A DNA stretch of 64,000 bases from assembly GCA_948964545.1 (NCBI GenBank), contig CAREDV010000003.1, forward strand, positions 123,377 through 187,376, given 5' to 3'. Positions 48,762 to 58,530 of the stretch are shown one piece after another. This DNA comes from an uncultured bacterium (GTDB lineage: Bacteria > Cyanobacteriota > Vampirovibrionia > Gastranaerophilales > Gastranaerophilaceae). The notes beneath the pieces are model-generated. The model saw only the letters and a list, made by a program, of their open reading frames with translations, was not told where the DNA came from and did no database searches. A program made the translations under genes and the position numbers. Position 1 is the first letter of the stretch. Each line of letters starts with the position of its first letter.

Positions 48762-49313
48762 TTAAGCATTAAAAGCAAATAAATCATACTCATAACCTAT
48801 TTTTAGAGCTTTCATATTGAGCGGTAATAAATTTTTTCTGTGTGACGGAAGTACCGAATCAAGCGCTTTTTCAATAATTGCAAGATTTAAAAGACCGCTT
48901 GTTTTTGCAAGAACTCCTAATGCAAGTATATTAGCCATTTTGACATTTCCCAGTTCATCAGCTGATTTTGTAATAGGTACAAATACATATTTTATATCAG
49001 AGCGTGTTTTTTCTTCTTTTACAAGTGTCGAATTGGCAATCATGCATCCGCCATTTTTAATTTTTGGTAAAAACTTGTCGAAAGATGCCTGATTTAGTGC
49101 AACGACGAAATCAGCATCAGCTTTATTAACTTCACTAACTTCATCATCACTCATGACAATTTCGCAATTAACTGTTCCACCGCGCATTTCAGCACCGTAT
49201 GAAGGATACCATGTTACATGTTTATCTGCATGCATAAAGGCATTTGCAAGCACTTCGCCTGCCAATAATACGCCCTGTCCGCCAAATCCTGCTATTATAA
49301 AATTTCTTTCCAT
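48762..49313 (-). CDS. 2-oxoacid:ferredoxin oxidoreductase, gamma subunit
   Basis: A 183-residue KorC/PorG-type subunit: IIAGFGGQGVLLAGEVLANA and YGAEMRGGTVNCEIVMSD are family marks. With the three genes upstream it forms a four-subunit enzyme oxidising a 2-oxoacid to acyl-CoA with ferredoxin reduction. It is last in the operon. Confidence 0.93.
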   Translation of the reverse strand: MERNFIIAGFGGQGVLLAGEVLANAFMHADKHVTWYPSYGAEMRGGTVNCEIVMSDDEVSEVNKADADFVVALNQASFDKFLPKIKNGGCMIANSTLVKEEKTRSDIKYVFVPITKSADELGNVKMANILALGVLAKTSGLLNLAIIEKALDSVLPSHRKNLLPLNMKALKIGYEYDLFAFNA

Positions 49314-49329
49314 TTTTTATACCTATGTC

Positions 49330-50112
49330 TTAATGTCTAATGTGGTGAGCCAAACATAATGTTTGGTCATTTGTTATGTCCTTATAAATGCCTGGTTTAA
49401 ATACCTGCATCATTTCATTTCTTACTCTGTCATGCGCCTGCTCAGGTGTCATTTTCCAGTTTGTCGGGCAGGTTGAAAGAATTTCAACAAATCCAAAACC
49501 AAGCCCGTGAATTTGAACTTCAAAAGCTTTTTTGATGGCTTGTTTTGCTTTTTTGATATTTGCAACAGTATCTAATGAAACTCTTGCAGAAAAAGCTGTT
49601 CCGTCGCACAGTGCGATGTGTTCGGCAATTTTAATCGGATAACCATAGTATTCAACATTTCTGCCTGTCGGAGATGTTGTGGTTTTCTGACCAATTAAAG
49701 TTGTAGGCCCAAGTTGACCGCCTGTCATGCCATATGTTGTGTTATTAATACAAATTGCGGATAAATTTTCACCTCTGAGTGCTGCGTGCAGGCTTTCACC
49801 TATTCCGATTGATGCAAAATCGCCATCGCCCTGATATGTGAATACAAATTTATCGGGGCGTGCTCTTTTTACGCCTGTTGCAACTGCTAAAGCTCTGCCA
49901 TGCGGTGCTTCTATTGAATCAACATTTAAGAAGTCGTATGTTGTAACGGAACATCCAATAGATGCAGCAAGAATTGAGTTTTCTTTTAAGCCTAATTCAT
50001 CAAGAACTTCTGCCGCAAGTCTTACTGCAACTCCGTGGTCGCATCCAGGGCAGAATGAATATTTTGTATTTTCTCTTAGTGATTTTGGTAATTTAAAAAC
50101 TTGTGTTGCCAT
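49330..50112 (-). CDS. 2-oxoacid:ferredoxin oxidoreductase, beta subunit
   Basis: A 260-residue TPP-binding subunit. The TPP/Mg site is TYQGDGDFASIGIGESLHAA and the following ICINNTTYGMTGGQLGPTT. The N-terminal CPGCDHGVAVRLAAEVLDEL is typical of KorB/VorA. Its start overlaps the alpha-subunit stop as TAATG. Confidence 0.94.
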   Translation of the reverse strand: MATQVFKLPKSLRENTKYSFCPGCDHGVAVRLAAEVLDELGLKENSILAASIGCSVTTYDFLNVDSIEAPHGRALAVATGVKRARPDKFVFTYQGDGDFASIGIGESLHAALRGENLSAICINNTTYGMTGGQLGPTTLIGQKTTTSPTGRNVEYYGYPIKIAEHIALCDGTAFSARVSLDTVANIKKAKQAIKKAFEVQIHGLGFGFVEILSTCPTNWKMTPEQAHDRVRNEMMQVFKPGIYKDITNDQTLCLAHHIRH

Positions 50113-51170
50113 TACAGTACCTCAATTCTTGAAACAATTTCATCTGCAGACGGTGGTGCACCTACACCTTTATTTATAAGTTCAACAGGACATGCTCCAT
50201 TAACTGCAAGTTTTACATCATTTACCATTTGCCCCATATTAACCTCTACGGTTACAAACTTTTTAACTTTTTTTGAAAGTTCAGCTAGTCTTTTAGAAGG
50301 GAACGGGAACAAGGTAATTGGTCTGAAAAATCCTGCTTTAATTCCTTTTTCGCGTAATTTTTTCATTGCTGTTTTGACATTTCTGGATGTGCTTCCAAAG
50401 CTTATAAGAACGATATCAGCATCATCAGTATTAATTTCTTCCCATTCAGTTTCGTTATCTTCGATATTTTTATATTTTGCATAAAGTTTGTCTAAGAATT
50501 CGCACTGTTTGTCTGCAAGCGGAGCATAAGAGCGGATAACTCTGCCATCTCTGTTTTTTGCACCTGTCAATGCCCAATCTGAATTATCAACTACAGGGTA
50601 CGGATATGCTCCAAATTCTACAGGTTCCATCATCTGGCCCAAAAGTCCGTCTGCTAATAATACTGTCGGGTTTTTGTATTTGTGAGCAAGATAAAAAGCT
50701 TTATATGTTAAATCAACGCATTCCTGAACTGTTGATGGTGCAAGAACGATAAGTTTATAATCTCCGTTTCCGCCGCCTTTAGTGGATTGGAAATAATCTC
50801 CCTGTGAAGGATAGATATTTCCTAAACCTGGGCCGCCTCTCATAACGCTTACTAATACAATCGGAAGTTCATCTGCCGCTGCATAAGATAAAGCTTCCTG
50901 CATCAAGGCAACAGCGCACGAAGAAGATGATGTCATGGCTTTAGCACCTGTTGAGCATGCTCCTAATGTCATGTTAATTGCAGCAAGTTCGCTTTCAGCA
51001 GAAACGTAAGCTCGGTTTAATTCTTGCATTTTACCGCTCATAAATTCTCCGATTTCGCTCTGCGGAGTAATCGGATATCCGAAATAACAATCACAGCCTG
51101 CAATTACGGCTGCGTTTGCTATTGCATAATTTCCTTTAGTTAAAATCTTTTTATTTACCAAACAAGTCAT
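50112..51170 (-). CDS. 2-oxoacid:ferredoxin oxidoreductase, alpha subunit
   Basis: A 352-residue KorA/VorB-type subunit with GNYAIANAAVIAGCDCYFGY, YPITPQSEIGEF and RGGPGLGNIYPSQGDYFQ. The subunit order ferredoxin-alpha-beta-gamma matches 2-oxoglutarate (Kor) and branched-chain 2-oxoacid (Vor) enzymes; substrate choice cannot be read. The ATG at 51170 overlaps the ferredoxin stop, and GGAG lies 6 bases upstream. Confidence 0.93.
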   Translation of the reverse strand: MTCLVNKKILTKGNYAIANAAVIAGCDCYFGYPITPQSEIGEFMSGKMQELNRAYVSAESELAAINMTLGACSTGAKAMTSSSSCAVALMQEALSYAAADELPIVLVSVMRGGPGLGNIYPSQGDYFQSTKGGGNGDYKLIVLAPSTVQECVDLTYKAFYLAHKYKNPTVLLADGLLGQMMEPVEFGAYPYPVVDNSDWALTGAKNRDGRVIRSYAPLADKQCEFLDKLYAKYKNIEDNETEWEEINTDDADIVLISFGSTSRNVKTAMKKLREKGIKAGFFRPITLFPFPSKRLAELSKKVKKFVTVEVNMGQMVNDVKLAVNGACPVELINKGVGAPPSADEIVSRIEVL

Positions 51171-51382
51171 TATCCTCTCCAAACTTCGTTAATAGCTAAA
51201 TCAGGACATCTTGTTGCACACATTGCGCATCCAAGACATTCATTATTCGGGTCGCAGAATTCTACAACATGGTTTCCGAGATTGTTTGTTTCCTGCCCTA
51301 TTTTCAATAGTTTTTTCGGGCATTCGCTGATGCATAAATAGCAAGCCTTACATTTATTTTTATCTATTTTAATATAGCTCAT
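51170..51382 (-). CDS. 2-oxoacid:ferredoxin oxidoreductase, ferredoxin-like delta subunit
   Basis: A 70-residue protein with two 4Fe-4S motifs: CKACYLCISECPKK and CLGCAMCATRCPDLA, giving eight cluster Cys. It is first in the four-gene operon and passes electrons from the TPP site to free ferredoxin. Confidence 0.94.
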   Translation of the reverse strand: MSYIKIDKNKCKACYLCISECPKKLLKIGQETNNLGNHVVEFCDPNNECLGCAMCATRCPDLAINEVWRG

Positions 51383-51518
51383 CTTAAATTCCCCTACTAA
51401 AATATTATAGCACCGAAATTTTGAGCGATACTATAATCTTTACAATTGTAATAATAATTGCAATGTTTTCTATGGTTCTGTTAAAATAATAGGGGATAAT
51501 TGTAAGAAAGAGAAAATT

Positions 51519-54500
51519 ATGCAGACAGAAATTGCTGAAATACTAAATAATATGCGTGAAGAAAATCAGCGCAATATCGAAGGTTTTGAAAAAATTCTTT
51601 CAGGGATTAGTACAAAACTTGAGGTAATGGAAGAAGATAACGAAACTGTAGAATTAGTCAGGTTTTATATTGCAGAACTGAAAAAGGCGATTGAAGACAG
51701 ATTCAGCGCTTCAATGATTAAATATGATGCGTTTGAAGCTTCTTTTGACGGCATAATTTCATCTCAATCACAGCTTGCAAAAACTTCTGAACTTAAGGAT
51801 TTATTTGGAGTATTCAGCGCACACAATGAAGCTTATATGACAGAAGTTGCAAGTCAGAAAGAATTGCTTGAAACTCTCGATGCAAGATTATCACAAATTG
51901 ATGAAAAAGTTTCTGATAAAGAGGAACTGGTATCATTAATTCAGGATGTTTTACTTGATTTATCTGTACTTGGAGAAAATATGCAGAAATCTTTTGTGCA
52001 GATTGATGAAAGTATTAAAAGTTTTGATACATCAGAAGATTTTGCAAAAATTAATGAATCAATATGTGAATTAAAAGATATAGCTTCAACTCCGATTGAT
52101 TTTTCTCTTGAATTTGAAAACCTTGAGAAAAAACTTGAAAATATTGTGTCGGAAACTGATTTTTCAAACTTTAGGGCGGATCTTGCAGATTTTGTTCAAA
52201 AAATTATTGATAATTCAGCTGTCTTAAATTCTGAATTGTCTTTCAGTACAAAAAGGATTCTTGATTCAGTTAACTCTATTGATTATTCTGACTTGAAAGA
52301 TAATTTGTCGCAAATTTCTGAAACTTTGCATTCTTTACAAAATGCAATTGGTGCTGATGTGCAGGAAAATTTTGGCGCGGTAAAATTTGGGCTGGATGAA
52401 CTTATCGCAAATCTGCATGATATTAAAGATGATTTGGCTGGGGTTGTTGACAACATTAAAGATAATGATGATAACAATTATAACGCTTTGAAAGATTATG
52501 TAGAAGAAGTTTCCGCAAATATCAATTCACTTCTCGACAGTGTGAGTGTTTTAAAAACTGATACAGTTATTAACAGAGAAAAACTCTATGAAATTTCTGA
52601 TAATATAAATAAATTTGAACCTCTAGATTATTCTTACGATATACAACAGATTTTATCTATATTAGATGATTTTACATCAACAAACAGTTCAATTTCAGAG
52701 TCACTTGAAGAAAGTTTTGAAAATATTAAAGAACTTATAGAATCTCTTGATAATTCAGAGGCTGTAAAGGCTCAATTTGAGGGGTTTGAGAAGGCATTTG
52801 CAAAAATTGTGACAGCTGATGATTTTTCGCAATTTAAGATTGAATTTGCAGAGTTTCTTCAAAAAATTATTGATAATACAAATGTTCTATATGAAAATTC
52901 AAACTCAGCTGTTGAGCAGAGTCTTGAAGGTTTTGAAAGATTAAATAATGCTATTGAAAAAATAAGTTCTGATTCGGAAGTTAATTTCGGTGATTTGAAA
53001 ACCTCATTTGAAAAAGTTGTTTCTGATATGTCTGAAATTAAAGAGGATTTTGTTCAGAAAAATGATGCAAATGTTTTTAACATCTCATCAGGTTTTGACA
53101 ATGTTAAAATGTCTTTGGAAAACCTTTTGTCAGCATTGAATTCAATGGGTGCATCAAATGAGAGTATTGAAGCTTTGGATGAAAAGATTTCAAGATTAAA
53201 TGATGTAATATCTGCTTTATCTGCTGATTTGTCATTGAAACAGGATGAAATTGTCCAGCATATTAATGATACAAATGATGTTCGTTTTGCGCAGATGAAA
53301 AGTGTAAGCGAAAACATTGACGGTATTAGAGGATATATCGACGAGAGTGTTGAATGCCTTAAAAATTATATGTCAGAATTGGAAGTTTCAGCAAATTCTG
53401 TAAAAATTGCGGGCGATGAAAAATTAACCCAAAAACTTTTTGATTTAGAAACAACTCTTGTCCAAAGTACAAATGAGTATGAGCAAAAAATGGAACTTTT
53501 ACAGGCAAAAATTACTGAGTTTGCTCATATTGTAGAAAACAGCAATTCTGATACTGAAGGTAAAATAGCATCATCACTTGAGGAGATTGAAAGCATTAAG
53601 GATGAACTTTTATCTTTAAATGATATTTTAAAAGTTTCTAAGGTTTCAAATGATGAGAAGTTTGGAGAAACAGTTTCATTAATAGATGCTGGTATTGAAA
53701 ATATTATATTTAATATTACAAATTTAAGCGATAATGTGGTAAGCGGTGTAGGAGCTTCTTTAAAAGAAAATATTTTATCTGTTGATGAGAAATTCGATAA
53801 CTTATTTGAAGTTATAAATGAAGTTAAAAGCCAGCATACAATTAACAATGTTGACTTAATTCAGGATATTGAAAATAAAGTTACAGCATTAAAAGATGAA
53901 CTGGGGCTTATAAATTCTGATATTGCAAGTGCAATTGAATGTAAAACAGAAGAAATTGTAAGGGCTTTTGAACCTGTAAAAACGGGTATTGAAGAATTTA
54001 TCGGATTTGATTTTGAGAAAATTCTAAGCGACCTTAAAGCACAGATGGAACTTACATTTATGAATTTCAGCGTTGATATTAACAGTGAATTTGCCTCTAA
54101 CTCTCAGGCTGTTTTAAGACTTGAGCAGGCATTTAAAGAGACATTTAATAAATTATCTGAAATTGAAGAAGGTGTTGCGCAAAAAGTTCAAAACAGTATT
54201 GAATTTTTAAATGTGGCTTTGGAAAGTGCTTTACGTGATATTAAAGTAAATGTGGATGAATTAAAACAATATTTTGATAATACTAAATTTGATAATTTTG
54301 TTGATGAAATAGGGTCTAAACTTGATATTCTAGTTTCAGATACATCTGTTGAAGAACTTCATAGCAGATTCGATGAAATTTTAAAACATAATGAACGTAA
54401 TTTTGAAGATTTATCGCAGACTGAGACAAAAGTTTCTGATATGATATCTGCTTTGCATGCTAAAATTGATGCGCTTGTAGATGATAGTTCAGATTTTGAT

Positions 54501-55577
54501 ATTTTAGAAGAAATTGACGGAATTAAAGATATAATATTTGAACAGCGCAAGTTCTTTGAAGTTTCTTCTGATGAAAAGGCTTCTGCTATTGACAAGTATT
54601 TAAGAGATGTGCTTTTAAAACTTGATAGTGTTGATTTGGAGAAGAATGCAGACGATATTAAAGAGTCTATTTTAAATGCTTTAGTTTCTCTTTTTGACCA
54701 GATTTCATTTGTTGAAGAAACGGAAGAAATTAAGGATTTTGTTGAGGAAAAAACTGAAGAAATTAACCAGAGTCTTATTGAAGTCCGCAATCAGCTTAAA
54801 CAATTAACATCTCCAGGTGATGATTTTGATTATACATATACGCTTCAGGATGTGGAGTCGGATATTGCCAAATTAAGACTTGCTGTTACAAACATGTCAG
54901 GCAATGATTTTTCTGAAATTACAGACGAGATTAAAAGAATTGTTGATGCTGTTGAGGGATTGGAAACTTCTCTTACACAAGAACAGATTGTTGATTTGAA
55001 GTCTGATATTGAAAAATTAAATGAAGATATTGTAAGTATCAGTTCGCGCACTAACAAACTTCTGTTAAATTCGGATGAAGCATATAAGGCGTTAAATGAT
55101 GGTTTGAACAATTTTAGCAATATAATATATAAGCTTGAGGACAGATTAAATACTGATACAAGTGAAAGAATTGAGAGAAAAATTGACAGCATTCATTCAC
55201 TTGCAGTTGAAGCTGATAATGCCAATAAAGTTTCTCATCAGGTTATGATGTATCTTGGCGAGTGGATTGATTCTGCTGGTGAAAATATTTCAACAATTAC
55301 TGAAAAAACTGGCGAAATCGACAGTATTAAAGAAAGTATTCAAGAACTTAGAGAAATTATTCCTGAAAAAAATCTTATTCTTAATGAGCTTGAACGCAAG
55401 TTCGAAAAACAGGAAGAAAGAATTGACAGGTTAGAGATGGGATTGGATAAAGTTCTTTCGATACTTGAGCAAAAAGATGTTACAATATTAGAAAGAAAAG
55501 TCGATAATATTGAAAAATTATTATCAGCTCTTGGTACAAATATAGAAAAGCTGACTTCTTATGTTGATGAAGAATAA
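51519..55577 (+). CDS. Giant coiled-coil protein, 1352 residues
   Basis: An acidic, Ile/Leu/Asp/Glu/Ser-rich protein predicted as nearly continuous coiled coil, with no signal peptide or membrane segment. Internal duplication is visible: DFSNFRADLADFVQKIIDN near residue 210 and DFSQFKIEFAEFLQKIIDN near 435, each within a larger related block. There is no ATPase head, so it is not an SMC protein. A cytoskeletal, scaffold or septum-related role is conceivable. Its end overlaps the following flavoprotein gene by up to 17 bases. Function unknown. Confidence 0.85.
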   Translation: MQTEIAEILNNMREENQRNIEGFEKILSGISTKLEVMEEDNETVELVRFYIAELKKAIEDRFSASMIKYDAFEASFDGIISSQSQLAKTSELKDLFGVFSAHNEAYMTEVASQKELLETLDARLSQIDEKVSDKEELVSLIQDVLLDLSVLGENMQKSFVQIDESIKSFDTSEDFAKINESICELKDIASTPIDFSLEFENLEKKLENIVSETDFSNFRADLADFVQKIIDNSAVLNSELSFSTKRILDSVNSIDYSDLKDNLSQISETLHSLQNAIGADVQENFGAVKFGLDELIANLHDIKDDLAGVVDNIKDNDDNNYNALKDYVEEVSANINSLLDSVSVLKTDTVINREKLYEISDNINKFEPLDYSYDIQQILSILDDFTSTNSSISESLEESFENIKELIESLDNSEAVKAQFEGFEKAFAKIVTADDFSQFKIEFAEFLQKIIDNTNVLYENSNSAVEQSLEGFERLNNAIEKISSDSEVNFGDLKTSFEKVVSDMSEIKEDFVQKNDANVFNISSGFDNVKMSLENLLSALNSMGASNESIEALDEKISRLNDVISALSADLSLKQDEIVQHINDTNDVRFAQMKSVSENIDGIRGYIDESVECLKNYMSELEVSANSVKIAGDEKLTQKLFDLETTLVQSTNEYEQKMELLQAKITEFAHIVENSNSDTEGKIASSLEEIESIKDELLSLNDILKVSKVSNDEKFGETVSLIDAGIENIIFNITNLSDNVVSGVGASLKENILSVDEKFDNLFEVINEVKSQHTINNVDLIQDIENKVTALKDELGLINSDIASAIECKTEEIVRAFEPVKTGIEEFIGFDFEKILSDLKAQMELTFMNFSVDINSEFASNSQAVLRLEQAFKETFNKLSEIEEGVAQKVQNSIEFLNVALESALRDIKVNVDELKQYFDNTKFDNFVDEIGSKLDILVSDTSVEELHSRFDEILKHNERNFEDLSQTETKVSDMISALHAKIDALVDDSSDFDILEEIDGIKDIIFEQRKFFEVSSDEKASAIDKYLRDVLLKLDSVDLEKNADDIKESILNALVSLFDQISFVEETEEIKDFVEEKTEEINQSLIEVRNQLKQLTSPGDDFDYTYTLQDVESDIAKLRLAVTNMSGNDFSEITDEIKRIVDAVEGLETSLTQEQIVDLKSDIEKLNEDIVSISSRTNKLLLNSDEAYKALNDGLNNFSNIIYKLEDRLNTDTSERIERKIDSIHSLAVEADNANKVSHQVMMYLGEWIDSAGENISTITEKTGEIDSIKESIQELREIIPEKNLILNELERKFEKQEERIDRLEMGLDKVLSILEQKDVTILERKVDNIEKLLSALGTNIEKLTSYVDEE

Positions 55578-56940
55578 ATTAATTGTTGATTTGAAAAAAG
55601 AATTACCCTGTGTTTTAGATACTTTAGAGGAACGCTACGCTTATTCTCAAGATGCGTCTAATATAAGACGTATTACGAACCTGCCCGATGCGGTTGTTTT
55701 TGTCGAAACAGTTGAGGATGTTCAGAAAGTTGTAAAAATTGCAAATAAGCATAAAGTTCCGATAATTTGCCGCGGTGCTGGAACAAATGTTGTCGGTTCT
55801 TGTGTGTGTGAGCATGGCGGAATTATCTTAAATTTTTCTAAAATGAATAAAATTAGAGAGATTTCTGCTGAGAATATGACAGCTATTGTTGAGCCAGGGG
55901 TGGTATTAGGTGATTTTCAAAAAGAGGCGGAAAAACTTGGACTTTTCTATCCGCCTGATCCTTCAAATCTTGCAGTATCGACAATAGGCGGAAGCATTGC
56001 TCAGAGTTCGGGCGGGGCAAAATCTTTTAAATATGGTACAACAAAAGATTATATTATAGATTTGAAAGTTGTCATGGCAAACGGCGAAATCTTGCATACT
56101 GGTGCAAACACAATAAAAAATGCAACAGGCTATAATCTCGGCACTCTTTTTGTCGGTTCTGAGGGAACTTTGGGAATTGTTGTTGAAGCGACTTTAAAAC
56201 TTATTCCGCTGCCTGAAAGTAAAAAAGTTTTTACTGCTTATTTTGACACTGTTGCAGATGCAGTTTATGCTGTAAATGCTGTAATTGAACAGAGGATTTT
56301 TCCTGCAACAATTGATTTTATGGACAAAAATGCAGTGCAGACTGTTGAAAAGTTTTATCCTGCAGGACTTTTGACTGATAAAGAAGCTTTGCTTTTGATT
56401 GAAATTGATGGATTTGAATGTTCTATGGATTATCAGGAAAATATTATTATAAATGTTCTTAAATCTTGTAGAGCCTCTGCAATTCAAGCTTCACATAATG
56501 ATGAGGAGTATAATAAAATTTGGACAGCAAGGCGTTCCTCAATGGGAGCATGTGCAAGGCTAAAACCAAATGTTACAACAGATGATGTCATTGTTCCGCG
56601 TAAAAATCTGGCGGAGTTGGTTTTGGGCATTCGTGCTATCTGTGAAAAATATAATTTGGATGTTTGTATGGTCGGGCATGTGGGTGACGGAAGTGTTCAT
56701 CCGCAAATTCCTATTGATTATAATGATGAGGATGAATACAAAAGATATAAACTTGCTAAAAGTGAGATTTATGATTTGACAGCTAAGCTTGGCGGGATTT
56801 TGTCTGGCGAGCATGGAATAGGTTTGGAAAAACGTGCTCATATTCATAAGGTTATAAATTCTACCGCACTTAATTACATGCGCCAAATCAAAAAAACTTT
56901 TGATCCTAATAATATTTTAAACCCGTATAAAATTTTCTGA
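55561..56940 (+). CDS. FAD-linked oxidase, GlcD / D-lactate dehydrogenase type
   Basis: A 459-residue flavoprotein of the PCMH-FAD family. The FAD motif is PIICRGAGTNVVGSCVCEHG, and IAQSSGGAKSFKYGTTKDYI and GHVGDGSVHPQIPIDYNDED complete the pattern; the closing GILSGEHGIGLEKRAHI is typical of glycolate and D-lactate oxidases. It could oxidise D-lactate made by the enzyme at 6.1 kb. The start may be 55561 or the next ATG at 55567; both lie inside the upstream gene's end. Confidence 0.92.
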   Translation: MLMKNKLIVDLKKELPCVLDTLEERYAYSQDASNIRRITNLPDAVVFVETVEDVQKVVKIANKHKVPIICRGAGTNVVGSCVCEHGGIILNFSKMNKIREISAENMTAIVEPGVVLGDFQKEAEKLGLFYPPDPSNLAVSTIGGSIAQSSGGAKSFKYGTTKDYIIDLKVVMANGEILHTGANTIKNATGYNLGTLFVGSEGTLGIVVEATLKLIPLPESKKVFTAYFDTVADAVYAVNAVIEQRIFPATIDFMDKNAVQTVEKFYPAGLLTDKEALLLIEIDGFECSMDYQENIIINVLKSCRASAIQASHNDEEYNKIWTARRSSMGACARLKPNVTTDDVIVPRKNLAELVLGIRAICEKYNLDVCMVGHVGDGSVHPQIPIDYNDEDEYKRYKLAKSEIYDLTAKLGGILSGEHGIGLEKRAHIHKVINSTALNYMRQIKKTFDPNNILNPYKIF

Positions 56941-56941
56941 T

Positions 56942-57727
56942 ATGGATAAAAATGAACTTATTCAATATTTCAAATCTCTCGGATTGACCGTGCACACAAC
57001 GACTAAAGCGCGCGGTCATCAAGGATTTTTTCTCAAAAATCGTATTGATATTTCCAGAAACACGCCCGAAAATCGAATTGTTCCGACGTTGCTCCATGAA
57101 TTTGCACATTATATTCATTCAAAAATCGAACCTGATATGAACATAACAGGCGGAACATTGGAAACATTATTCGGGTCTGAAAAATACAAAGACGAGCTCA
57201 TTAAAGTCACTAATTTTGTTGACCAGAATTCGTTATGTGTCAGGCTTTATGAGCACAAAGACAGGGTTAAAGCCAAAATTAAAGAGCAGGAAATAATTAT
57301 AAAAGAATATTATCCGAAATTTCAGCGTTCCAAAAAGTTTAAAGAGTTTGACAGATATATTAAACGCTCAAATGCTCGATACCTTTTAAGATATGACAGG
57401 GTAAAACTTATTGAGGGTAGTTTTTGGCGCAGAACGGCAAAACTTTATACCATTGACAATATTGAAAAAGATTTTACAGATATGCCAAAAGCTTATGCTT
57501 CATACATAAGATTAAGGTCTTATCAAAAGAAACAGGCGAGAATTTCTGCGCGTATTAATAAATACAAAAAGTATTACGAAAAACCCTGTGAACTTTTTGC
57601 ACGGCTGGTTGAGGCAATTTATCTTGACTGCGAATGGGTAGAGGCTATTGCACCAAGTGTTACAAGAGAATTCTTTGACCGCTTAAATTATGGATATTAT
57701 ATGGAATTGGATTACATTTTTCGATAA
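56942..57727 (+). CDS. Zincin-like protein with HEFAH motif
   Basis: A 261-residue soluble protein. The segment RIVPTLLHEFAHYIHSKIEP contains HExxH, the zinc site of gluzincin and ImmA/IrrE-like peptidases; a possible third ligand lies in ELFARLVEAIYLD. The central part is highly basic and helical. It begins one base after the glcD-type gene's stop, so it is co-transcribed. Peptidase activity is inferred from the motif. Confidence 0.8.
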   Translation: MDKNELIQYFKSLGLTVHTTTKARGHQGFFLKNRIDISRNTPENRIVPTLLHEFAHYIHSKIEPDMNITGGTLETLFGSEKYKDELIKVTNFVDQNSLCVRLYEHKDRVKAKIKEQEIIIKEYYPKFQRSKKFKEFDRYIKRSNARYLLRYDRVKLIEGSFWRRTAKLYTIDNIEKDFTDMPKAYASYIRLRSYQKKQARISARINKYKKYYEKPCELFARLVEAIYLDCEWVEAIAPSVTREFFDRLNYGYYMELDYIFR

Positions 57728-58497
57728 ACATTTTTAGTAACGGGTTTGAAACCTTTATGCTGAAGTTGTAAATCAAGAAATTGATGTGATTTGGTATCAA
57801 AATCACCTATTACAAACATGCTTCCTTTTTTAAGTGTTCTTGACACTAAATCCGTAAAAAGTTCAGTTTGGCGAGAATTAAGGTAACCGATTACGTTTCT
57901 GCATAGTAAAACTGTATTTGAATTATCTTCGATGTTTTTAACTACATCAAACATTTCACCATAATTAAATTCTACACGCTTGGTAATTTCATCAGAAACG
58001 TTGTATGGACGCATTATAATATCTTTGTAGATTTTTTGATTTCCTAAGGCTTCTTTTGTAAACACTTCATGTTTCATATTAATTTCGTCGTTTGTTTCTG
58101 TGAAATATTTGTCGAAATCATATTTATTTTTGTGTAAACGTTTTATATCTTCGTTATTTGCATTTATTTTTCCGCTATTTGCAGCTTTAATAACTTCTAA
58201 ATCGATATCGTACGCTTTAATCGGAAAATTTTTATTATTATATGCATCTTTTTCAAGTAAACTGATAATTAATGAGAAAGCTTCCGAGCCGTCAGAGGAT
58301 GCTATTTGAACAACATTTACATTTTCCTTATTTTTGAAATTATTTATAATATAATTTGTGAATTTATTCCAGTTTAAATCTTCTCGGAATAAAGTTGTTG
58401 TTGTTCTCATGTTCTCGCCGTCAAGCCTATTATAACTGCGATAATTTGTTCCAAAAGAAAAATTGTATTGAGGTAAATACGGGCAAAATATATTCAT
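57712..58497 (-). CDS. CheR-type methyltransferase
   Basis: A 261-residue protein with a CheR-like core: the entry motif TTTTLFREDLNWNKF, the SAM region VNVVQIASSDGSEAFSLIIS, the acid AYDIDLEVIKAAN and the closing VLLCRNVIGYLNSRQTELF. CheR enzymes methylate chemoreceptor glutamates, yet no chemotaxis genes are nearby and the N-terminal alpha domain of CheR is short. The target may be another protein. It overlaps the end of the converging zincin-like gene. Confidence 0.85.
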   Translation of the reverse strand: MNIFCPYLPQYNFSFGTNYRSYNRLDGENMRTTTTLFREDLNWNKFTNYIINNFKNKENVNVVQIASSDGSEAFSLIISLLEKDAYNNKNFPIKAYDIDLEVIKAANSGKINANNEDIKRLHKNKYDFDKYFTETNDEINMKHEVFTKEALGNQKIYKDIIMRPYNVSDEITKRVEFNYGEMFDVVKNIEDNSNTVLLCRNVIGYLNSRQTELFTDLVSRTLKKGSMFVIGDFDTKSHQFLDLQLQHKGFKPVTKNVYRKM

Positions 58498-58530
58498 ATT
58501 ATCTTTAAAATCCGTAAAAAATTTTTTTGC

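Noticed and set aside
54359..54790. Minus-strand Ser-rich frames inside the coiled-coil gene
   Set aside because: They arise from the Asp/Glu/Ile codons of the real gene; several similar shadows occur along its length without ribosome sites.
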